Assembly: GCA_902836505.1 (NCBI GenBank)
Contig: CADFQU010000011.1
Coordinates: forward strand, 1-11,399
Direction: 5' to 3'
Source of the DNA: Streptococcaceae bacterium
Lineage (GTDB): Bacteria; Bacillota; Bacilli; Lactobacillales; Streptococcaceae
Length of the DNA stretch: 11,399 nucleotides
Each line of letters begins with the position of its first letter. Position 1 is the stretch's first letter. The notes under the pieces were generated by a model. The model did not search any database. It saw only the letters and a program-made list of their open reading frames with translations, and had not been told where the DNA came from. Both the position numbers and the translations under genes were made by a program. Of this stretch, positions 6,786 through 11,399 are shown piece after piece.

Positions 6786-7259
6786 TTATTTCATCTCCTT
6801 TATAACACTCTCTGGGACATAGGCACTGACATCTTGCTGGAAGGTCAGCAACTCGCGAATTCTCGTCGAGCTCAAGGCCTGGTACTGGGGTTGAGTACAG
6901 AGATAGATGGTCTCAAGCTCTGGAGCCAGCTGGTGATTGAAGTAGTCCATGTTGCTTTCATAGAGGAAGTCTTGGCTATTTCGCAGGCCTCGAACCAAGC
7001 TCGTCACTCCATACCGTCTAGCCACTTCTACTGCCAACTCTGCCTCTGAGATGATGACTCTTACATTTGACAAATGAGCTACTGCCTCTGTCACCATGGC
7101 CTCTCTTTGCTCAATGGTAAAATAGCCCTTCTTCTCATGATTAAAGAAGATGCCTACATACAAGCAATCAAACAAGCGACTAGCTCGCTCTATCAAATCC
7201 AAGTGTCCCAAGGTCATTGGGTCAAATGAACCTGTAAATAACCCGATTTTATCTGACAT
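6786..7259 (-). CDS. coaD: Phosphopantetheine adenylyltransferase
   Basis: This cytoplasmic enzyme of 157 residues, the usual size, makes dephospho-CoA from 4'-phosphopantetheine and ATP, the penultimate step of coenzyme A synthesis. It has the nucleotidyltransferase signature GSFDPMTLGHLDLI near the N-terminus (residues about 10-23, with the TxGH motif) and the C-terminal nucleotide-binding text SSTRIREL. Arg at VRGLRNSQDFLYE also matches the family. The start codon lies inside the 3' end of rsmD (11-bp overlap), with AAGGT eight bases upstream. The rsmD-coaD pairing is very common in Firmicutes. Confidence 0.97.
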   Translation of the reverse strand: MSDKIGLFTGSFDPMTLGHLDLIERASRLFDCLYVGIFFNHEKKGYFTIEQREAMVTEAVAHLSNVRVIISEAELAVEVARRYGVTSLVRGLRNSQDFLYESNMDYFNHQLAPELETIYLCTQPQYQALSSTRIRELLTFQQDVSAYVPESVIKEMK

Positions 7260-7788
7260 AAACCGTTACCTTACTAATTCCGTAGATTTTTTCTTTCCAG
7301 ATTCCTAGACAAGCAATCTCCTCAGGCAAGTCTACTGCCTTGTCCGTCTCACAGACGACCATGACCTCTTCTCCCAGCAAGTCTCGTTCAGCCAAGGTTT
7401 CAATATCGGCTACGATCTGCTCCTTGGCATAGGGAGGATCTAAGAAAACAAGGTCAAAGGTCCCCTGCAATTGACTGAGTGCTTGGTGAGCCTCCATCTT
7501 CAGCAATTGAAATTTGTGGCTTTCCTTGGTCATTTGGATATTGCTGGCAATGATCCCTTGGGCTCTGCGGTCTTTCTCGACCAAGACAGCCTGCTCCATC
7601 CCCCGAGATATCGCTTCGATGGACAAGCCACCTGAGCCAGCATATAGATCCAAGACCCGCCCCCCATCAAAATAAGGACCGATCATATTAAACATAGCCC
7701 CTCTCACCTTATCTGAAGTGGGCCTCGTTGTCTTTCCTTCGAGCGTCTTAAGAGGACGCCCTCCATAGGTACCTGATACAATCTTCAT
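7249..7788 (-). CDS. rsmD: 16S rRNA (guanine(966)-N2)-methyltransferase
   Basis: This is a 179-residue SAM-dependent methyltransferase acting on G966 of 16S rRNA. The N-terminus MKIVSGTYGGRPLKT is the family's typical start, followed by TRPTSDKVRGAMFN. The SAM loop is VLDLYAGSGG (about 46-54) and the catalytic motif is DPPY (117-120). The frame stays open for 29 codons upstream, but those residues do not resemble the family, and a strong -10 box sits seven bases before this ATG, so I choose 7788. No ribosome site is visible in the bases before it. It is the first gene of the rsmD-coaD-sepM operon. Confidence 0.94.
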   Translation of the reverse strand: MKIVSGTYGGRPLKTLEGKTTRPTSDKVRGAMFNMIGPYFDGGRVLDLYAGSGGLSIEAISRGMEQAVLVEKDRRAQGIIASNIQMTKESHKFQLLKMEAHQALSQLQGTFDLVFLDPPYAKEQIVADIETLAERDLLGEEVMVVCETDKAVDLPEEIACLGIWKEKIYGISKVTVYVR

Positions 7789-7795
7789 AGAGATT

Positions 7796-7825
7796 ATTAT
7801 ATCAAAATTTGGATAAAAGATACAA
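7796..7825 (-). promoter_or_regulatory. Promoter of the rsmD-coaD-sepM operon
   Basis: On the minus strand an extended -10 TGATATAAT (hexamer 7796-7801) is preceded by TTGTAT (7820-7825) with an 18-bp spacer. The -10 ends only seven bases before the rsmD ATG, so the transcript should begin at about the A of the ATG or one base before it. Confidence 0.75.
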
Positions 7826-7904
7826 AAACACCCACCCTCTCCAATCTGAGAGTTGCTCAACCAAATCCCTTTCACTGCTAAAGAAAAATCCTCTCACTTT
7901 TCTC

Positions 7905-7933
7905 TTGAAGTCCGAATTTATTTTTGCTATACT
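7905..7933 (+). promoter_or_regulatory. Promoter of the hdiR-umuC operon
   Basis: TTGAAG (7905-7910) and TATACT (7928-7933) are spaced by exactly 17 bp. TGC directly before the -10 makes it an extended -10. Transcription should start near 7940, inside the inverted repeat at 7935-7959, and run to the ATG at 7971. Confidence 0.82.
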
Positions 7934-7934
7934 A

Positions 7935-7959
7935 TATGTAACTTTTAAAACGTTACATA
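7935..7959. promoter_or_regulatory. Operator-like inverted repeat, probable HdiR-type binding site
   Basis: Perfect 8-bp arms TATGTAAC and GTTACATA are separated by 9 bases (TTTTAAAAC). The repeat starts two bases after the -10 box and covers the predicted transcript start, ending at the ribosome site AGGAGA. A repressor bound here would block its own promoter, as expected for autoregulation by the gene downstream. I see no second copy in the window. Confidence 0.75.
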
Positions 7960-7970
7960 GGAGAATACAG

Positions 7971-8648
7971 ATGTTTGATGCAAAAAAATTAAAAGACCGG
8001 CGACTTGAGCTCGGCCTAACCCAAGCCCAGGTCTACGAATCCTTAGAGATTAGTCGCAAGACCTACTCTAGTTGGGAGAATGGCTTAGCTGAGCCACACG
8101 ATAAAAATCTCAGGAGGTTGGCCAAGCGCCTCTCCGTTAAAGAGGACTACTTTGTCGACAAGAGCTCAGCGCTTTTCACCTACCCTTTATTAACCCCACC
8201 CCATCAGAAAAAGGTCGATCTCTTGGCTAGCCAACTCTTAGCAGAGCAAGAAAAGGTGGTCTCTTTGGTCCCTTACCGTGTCCTCTCTATCGACTTGGCA
8301 GCTGGACATGGTCATACCTTTTATGACAATGAGACAGACTACGAGACCGTTTATTTCGACCAAGAGATCCAACACGACTTTGCCTCTTGGGTCTCTGGAG
8401 ATTCTATGGAGCCAAGCTATCCAAACGGTTCCGTTGCCTTGATGAAACAAACCGGATTTGACTATGATGGAGCGGTCTACGCCCTCATGTGGAACGGGAA
8501 GACCTATATCAAAAAAGTCTATCGGGAAGAGGAGGGCCTCCGCCTAGAGTCCATCAACCCAGCCTATGATGACCTTTTTGCTCCCTACGAAGATGAACCA
8601 AAAATCGTCGGTATCGTGGTCGGCCACTTCCTCCCTCTGGAGGTCTAG
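7971..8648 (+). CDS. hdiR: HdiR-like self-cleaving transcriptional repressor (XRE + S24)
   Basis: This repressor of 225 residues controls a damage response in a genus without a classical LexA. Residues about 5-60 are an XRE helix-turn-helix (LGLTQAQVYESLEISRKTYS). The rest is a LexA-like S24 domain with the cleavage bond Ala111-Gly112 (DLAAGHGH), nucleophile Ser145 in SGDSMEPSYP, and a general-base Lys at 181 (TYIKKVY). By analogy with lactococcal HdiR, DNA damage with RecA would trigger cleavage and release the operon. The frame is open upstream to 7809, but that start would precede the promoter. ATG 7971 has AGGAGA six bases before it and begins with the usual HTH text. umuC follows after 2 bp. 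Confidence 0.92.
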   Translation: MFDAKKLKDRRLELGLTQAQVYESLEISRKTYSSWENGLAEPHDKNLRRLAKRLSVKEDYFVDKSSALFTYPLLTPPHQKKVDLLASQLLAEQEKVVSLVPYRVLSIDLAAGHGHTFYDNETDYETVYFDQEIQHDFASWVSGDSMEPSYPNGSVALMKQTGFDYDGAVYALMWNGKTYIKKVYREEEGLRLESINPAYDDLFAPYEDEPKIVGIVVGHFLPLEV

Positions 8649-8650
8649 AC

Positions 8651-10063
8651 ATGCTTTTTGATTATTCACGTGAGCCAAGATCTGATATTGCTTTTGTGGA
8701 TATGAAAAGTTTCTATGCCAGTTGTGAATGCGTCCGCCTCGGTCTCAATCCCTTGACGACCTCTCTTTGTGTCATGAGTCGGAGCGACAATTCTACTGGC
8801 CTCATCTTAGCCAGTTCCCCCGTCTTTAAACAAGTCTTTGGAAAGAAAAATGTCGGACGTAGCTACGATCTGCCCTTTGATCTCAAAACTAGGAAATTCA
8901 ATTACTACCTGGCCCGTAAGCAAGGTCTACCTACAGATCCAGCCTTTGTCCACTACATCGAAAGTTGGGCCAAGCGCACCTTTATCGTACCCCCTCGCAT
9001 GAATGCCTATATCCAGGTCAACATGGAAATCCAGCAAGTCTTTCAAGAATTTGCTGCTCCAGATGATATCTACCCCTATTCCATCGATGAGGGATTTATC
9101 GATTTGACCAGCTCTCTCAACTACTTTATTCCTGATCCTCAGCTAGACCGACGCTCCAAGCTAGATCTCCTTTCTGCTCGAATCCAAAAGCGCATTTGGC
9201 AGCAAACTGGGATCTATGCTACTGTCGGGATGAGCAATGCCAATCCCCTCCTGGCCAAACTGGCTCTGGACAACGAAGCCAAGCACCAGAAAACCATGCG
9301 GGCTAACTGGTCTTACGAAGACGTCCCCAGTCGTGTCTGGCAGATAAATAAACTGACTGATTTCTGGGGGATTGGCCATCGAACAGAAAAACGCCTGAGC
9401 AAGCTAGGCATTCACTCCATCTATGAACTGGCCCAGGCCAATCCAGACCAGCTCAAAAAAGAATTTGGAGTCATGGGCGTCCAGCTCTGGTTTCATGCCC
9501 ATGGGATCGATGAAAGCAATGTCCATCGCCCCTATCGGCCAAAGTCTCACGGTCTAGGAAATTCGCAAATCCTTCCCTGTGACTATCACCGCCAAAGCGA
9601 TATTGAATTGGTCTTTCGGGAGATGGCCGAGCAGGTCGCTATCCGCTTGCGTCGGGAAAAGAAAAAGACCCAATTGGTCTCCATCCATGCTAGCTACTCC
9701 AAACAGGAACAGCTCCCTTCCATCCACTGCCAGCGAAAGATTGAGCCGACCAACTCTACCGCTCAATTAGCCAAGGAAGTCATCCAGCTCTTTCGCTCCC
9801 ACTACCAGGGAGGAGCCATCCGGCAGATCGGAGTCTTTTATGGGAAGCTCGTAGAGGAGAGCTTCCAGCTGATCTCCTTATTTGATGACCCTGAGCAAAC
9901 TCAAAGAGAAGAAGCTCTCCAAGAGACCATTGACCACATCCGTGACCGATTTGGCTTTGCTTCTCTACAGAAGGGCTCTGCCCTATTAGAAAATTCGCGC
10001 GCTCTGGCTCGAAGCAAACTGACCGGAGGCCACTCTGCAGGAGGTTTAGATGGCTTAGCATGA
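8651..10063 (+). CDS. umuC: UmuC-type Y-family error-prone DNA polymerase
   Basis: This 470-residue translesion polymerase is of the UmuC/UvrX type found in Gram-positive damage operons and some mobile elements. The first catalytic site is AFVDMKSFYASCE (Asp17) and the second is YSIDEGFIDL (Asp146 and Glu147). A helix-hairpin-helix stretch follows at about 235-260 (FWGIGHRTEKRLSKLGI), then the little-finger domain. QLISLF at 406-411 resembles a sliding-clamp binding hexapeptide. The C-terminus has the family text ending in TGGHSAGG. All key residues are present and the length is normal. GGAGG lies inside the end of hdiR, and its stop overlaps the next start as ATGA. Lesion bypass after derepression by HdiR is the expected role. 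Confidence 0.95.
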   Translation: MLFDYSREPRSDIAFVDMKSFYASCECVRLGLNPLTTSLCVMSRSDNSTGLILASSPVFKQVFGKKNVGRSYDLPFDLKTRKFNYYLARKQGLPTDPAFVHYIESWAKRTFIVPPRMNAYIQVNMEIQQVFQEFAAPDDIYPYSIDEGFIDLTSSLNYFIPDPQLDRRSKLDLLSARIQKRIWQQTGIYATVGMSNANPLLAKLALDNEAKHQKTMRANWSYEDVPSRVWQINKLTDFWGIGHRTEKRLSKLGIHSIYELAQANPDQLKKEFGVMGVQLWFHAHGIDESNVHRPYRPKSHGLGNSQILPCDYHRQSDIELVFREMAEQVAIRLRREKKKTQLVSIHASYSKQEQLPSIHCQRKIEPTNSTAQLAKEVIQLFRSHYQGGAIRQIGVFYGKLVEESFQLISLFDDPEQTQREEALQETIDHIRDRFGFASLQKGSALLENSRALARSKLTGGHSAGGLDGLA

Positions 10064-10431
10064 TTGATCGTTCTTATCTCCCTTATCAGTCGGCACGGGA
10101 CTTTCAAGACCGGGGCATGGCCAAGTGGGCTGGCTTCTTCCTTTCTGAGCATTCGACAGCCTTACAAACAAAGCACCTCTCCCTAGAAGAGCTCCGCCTC
10201 CTCTCAAACGAAGAAATCCGTCACCTCCTCGAGCAAGCTTACCAGCAAAAGACCTACCTCTCCCTCTCTAGCCTCCAAGACGATCAAATCGCCGTCTACT
10301 ACGGCCAGGTCTATAGCTTAAGTCCTTCTGAGGTCATCATTAAAAATGGCCAGTACTACCACTCTCTCCTTCTTTCGACTATTTTTTCTATTGAACCAGG
10401 AGATTCTAGCTATGAAACCAGCCCTGAATAA
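10060..10431 (+). CDS. YolD-like protein of the umuC operon
   Basis: This 123-residue protein contains DRGMAKWAGFFLSEH (about 17-31), which matches the core of the YolD-like family (DRGxxKWxxxxxxEH). Members often sit directly downstream of Y-family polymerases and are thought to accompany or modulate them, though the mechanism is not settled. Its ATG overlaps the umuC stop (ATGA). The nearest strong ribosome site, AGGAGG at 10039-10044, is 15 bases away, which is long, so translation probably depends on reinitiation after umuC. The C-terminal half has several Tyr/Ser-rich strands and no recognisable catalytic motif. Confidence 0.8.
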   Translation: MIDRSYLPYQSARDFQDRGMAKWAGFFLSEHSTALQTKHLSLEELRLLSNEEIRHLLEQAYQQKTYLSLSSLQDDQIAVYYGQVYSLSPSEVIIKNGQYYHSLLLSTIFSIEPGDSSYETSPE

Positions 10432-10717
10432 ACACGAACTCCAATTCGATTATTTTTCAGACAATTACCAGCAGTTCGAGCATGATTTTTACCGCTTGGC
10501 AACGACTGCGACCCCCTTGGTCTTTTTAGAAGATGACCTGCTGAGATCCATGTCGACAGGCCAACGCAACTATTTCAGACTCCACCACACACAGAGTCGC
10601 GATCATCGTGACCACTACTTTCACTTTCGTGTCTCCACCCATCCCCAATCTCCACTGACACGGATTTATACCTACCTAGGCCACAGCCTCACCACAGAAT
10701 ACAAAGCAACCTCCTAG
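10412..10717 (+). CDS. Small hypothetical protein, last gene of the umuC operon
   Basis: This 101-residue protein carries no domain that I recognise. It is polar, rich in His, Tyr, Thr and Asp, and has no signal peptide or membrane segment, so it is probably cytoplasmic. The frame is open back to 10346, but ATG 10412 has AGGAG nine bases upstream and is the natural start. It overlaps the yolD-like gene by 20 bases. A fourth small gene after hdiR, umuC and a YolD-like gene also occurs, as I recall, in the umuC operon described in Streptococcus uberis, which supports a shared role in damage tolerance. Its stop codon is inside the terminator stem that follows. Confidence 0.8.
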   Translation: MKPALNKHELQFDYFSDNYQQFEHDFYRLATTATPLVFLEDDLLRSMSTGQRNYFRLHHTQSRDHRDHYFHFRVSTHPQSPLTRIYTYLGHSLTTEYKATS

Positions 10718-10737
10718 AAAACTAGGAGGTTCTTTTA
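10708..10737 (+). terminator. Intrinsic terminator of the hdiR-umuC operon
   Basis: A perfect 10-bp stem, AACCTCCTAG with CTAGGAGGTT, closes a 4-base A loop and is followed by CTTTTA. The left arm includes the last two sense codons and the TAG stop (10715-10717) of the upstream gene. Confidence 0.93.
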
Positions 10738-10902
10738 TCATCTAGATGAAGAGGATTTCGCAACCCAACCAATCGCGTCTACAGGAGGATTGTCCACATC
10801 AATCCAGATGAAGTCAATGCCAATTTCACCGTTTTTGAATTTGGGTTTATTCTTTAATTGCTTCTTCCAAACTATTTCTGATACAATGAAAGAGGAGGAA
10901 AA
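10738..10902 (-). pseudogene. Possible gene remnant (C-terminal fragment of an unidentified protein)
   Basis: This gap between the umuC operon and the Nudix gene has no complete gene. One minus-strand frame is open for 54 codons and ends in TGA at 10738-10740. Its text looks protein-like, especially the part reading NGEIGIDFIWIDVDNPP followed by VDAIGWVAK. It has no ATG and no ribosome site, and it is closed upstream by a TGA at 10903-10905. It may be the tail of a gene lost when neighbouring genes rearranged. The first 15 codons overlap the Nudix promoter and may not be part of it. Chance is a real alternative. Confidence 0.35.
10858..10898 (+). promoter_or_regulatory. Promoter and ribosome site of the Nudix gene
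   Basis: TTGCTT (10858-10863) and TACAAT (10882-10887) are spaced by 18 bp, and TGA before the -10 makes it extended. The transcript would start near 10894, at the ribosome site AGGAGG (10893-10898), which gives a leader of only about 11 bases before ATG 10905. Confidence 0.65.
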
Positions 10903-10904
10903 TC

Positions 10905-11297
10905 ATGTCAAAAAAAATCATTCACGTTGTTGCAGCTGCCATTGAAAAAGACGGAAAAATCTTTTGTGCTCAAAGACCCGAAGGAAAAAGCTTGGGAGGG
11001 TTTTGGGAATTCCCTGGTGGAAAATTAGAGGCAGGAGAATCCCCTGAACAAGCGCTCGTTCGTGAGATTAGGGAAGAATTAAATTCTGAAATTGAAATTA
11101 TCTCCTATATCAACGAAGCCTCCTACGACTATGACTTTGGAACTGTCGTAATGAAAACCTATCACGCCAAGCTTGTCTCAGGAAATCTAGAGTTATTAGA
11201 ACACCAAAATTCCACTTGGCTAGCTCCACATGAATTAAAAACCATTAACTGGGCACCTGTGGATCGTCCAGCTGTAGAATTATTAACAAAAAAATAA
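10905..11297 (+). CDS. Nudix (MutT-like) nucleoside triphosphate pyrophosphohydrolase
   Basis: This cytoplasmic hydrolase of 130 residues is a compact single Nudix domain. The Nudix box runs from about Gly39 to Ile62 and reads GKLEAGESPEQALVREIREE, followed by LNSEI. The metal-binding REIREE core is intact, while the usual Gly after it is Asn, as in many bacterial nucleoside triphosphate pyrophosphohydrolases. FWEFPGG before the box and the C-terminal WAPVDRPAVELL also fit the MutT/YnjG type. It probably removes oxidised or modified nucleotides (8-oxo-dGTP or modified CTP), but the substrate cannot be read from the sequence. AGGAGG lies six bases before the ATG. Its last codons lie inside the shared palindrome at 11283-11324. 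Confidence 0.92.
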   Translation: MSKKIIHVVAAAIEKDGKIFCAQRPEGKSLGGFWEFPGGKLEAGESPEQALVREIREELNSEIEIISYINEASYDYDFGTVVMKTYHAKLVSGNLELLEHQNSTWLAPHELKTINWAPVDRPAVELLTKK

Positions 11298-11324
11298 GAG
11301 GTATACCTCTTATTTTTTTGTTAA
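11283..11324. terminator. Perfect 42-bp palindrome, bidirectional terminator
   Basis: The sequence is its own reverse complement over 42 bases with no mismatch, centred on GGTATACC (between 11303 and 11304). Read either way it gives a GC-containing stem followed by seven Ts, so it can stop transcription from both converging genes. The stop codons TAA at 11295-11297 (plus) and 11310-11312 (minus) both lie inside it. Confidence 0.93.
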
Positions 11325-11399
11325 ATAATCATAAAGTGTTGTAGGAACTTCATTGATCAATTCAAAATTCATGGTCACTACAGGAGTTTTACCATCTGG
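11310..11399 (-). CDS. 3' end of an unidentified gene (cut by window edge)
   Basis: Only the last 29 residues and the stop are present: PDGKTPVVTMNFELINEV, then a tail ending YDYLTKK. The frame is open to the window edge, it ends in the shared terminator, and the amino-acid pattern looks coding. The text faintly recalls the C-terminus of DUF3427-type helicase proteins, which can be near Nudix genes, but that is a guess and I do not assign a function. Confidence 0.7.
   Translation of the reverse strand, partial: PDGKTPVVTMNFELINEVPTTLYDYLTKK

Noticed and set aside
7835..7856. CTCTC/GAGAG hairpin between the divergent promoters
   Set aside because: The stem has only five pairs with a six-base loop and no T-run; not enough to call a terminator or operator.
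7789..7875. 29-codon upstream extension of rsmD
   Set aside because: The frame is open, but it would run through the -10 and -35 boxes and the residues are unlike the family; MKIVSGTYGG is the usual N-terminus.
7809..7970. 54-codon upstream extension of the HdiR-like repressor
   Set aside because: It lies upstream of the promoter and operator; ATG 7971 has the ribosome site and starts the helix-turn-helix domain correctly.
10346..10411. 22-codon upstream extension of the last umuC-operon gene
   Set aside because: It lies inside the yolD-like gene with no ribosome site, while ATG 10412 has AGGAG at nine bases.
1..11399. CRISPR arrays, tRNA or rRNA genes, insertion-sequence transposases
   Set aside because: No regularly spaced repeats, no cloverleaf or rRNA-like text, and no transposase-like frame were seen on either strand.

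Overview
The window looks like chromosomal DNA of a low-GC Gram-positive coccus, most likely a viridans-group Streptococcus (mitis/sanguinis branch). The reasons are the strong AGGAGG-type ribosome sites, the extended -10 promoters (TGnTATAAT), the SepM-like Lon/PDZ protease, the HdiR/UmuC damage operon, and a redox locus next to a LytS/AraC-type two-component system that recalls the pneumococcal ccdA-etrx-msrAB-TCS09 arrangement. The species cannot be fixed from the sequence alone.

Region 1 (56-5360, minus strand) is a surface-redox block. In order of transcription it encodes a CcdA-type membrane electron carrier, a very Met/Lys/Asp/Ser-rich small lipoprotein, a TlpA/Etrx-like thioredoxin-fold lipoprotein, a membrane-anchored fused MsrA-MsrB methionine sulfoxide reductase, and an AraC-type response regulator overlapping a YesM/LytS-type sensor kinase. 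The inferred flow is cytoplasmic thioredoxin to CcdA to the TlpA-like protein to MsrAB, which repairs oxidised methionines outside the membrane. The Met-rich lipoprotein sits in the middle of this pathway and is the best candidate for something undescribed: a sacrificial, recyclable methionine buffer.

Region 2 (5361-5673) has no gene. It holds a composite repeat of about 180 bp made of three stem-loops, a separate 10-bp-arm hairpin with a T-tract, and a probable promoter for the redox operon. The third hairpin of the repeat occurs again at 1-55, directly against the stop codon of the kinase gene.

Region 3 (5674-7788, minus strand) is the tightly packed housekeeping operon rsmD-coaD-sepM. Its promoter places the likely transcript start at or within a base of the rsmD start codon.

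Region 4 (7905-10736, plus strand, divergent) is a LexA-independent DNA-damage operon: an HdiR-like self-cleaving repressor with its own promoter and an 8-bp-arm operator, an UmuC-type Y-family polymerase, a YolD-like protein and a small unknown protein, closed by a terminator whose stem contains the last stop codon.

Region 5 (10738-11399) holds a minus-strand reading frame that looks like a gene remnant, then a Nudix (MutT-like) hydrolase gene on the plus strand. This converges on the 3' end of an unidentified minus-strand gene. The two genes meet in a perfect 42-bp palindrome that contains both stop codons, so both proteins end in Leu-Thr-Lys-Lys.
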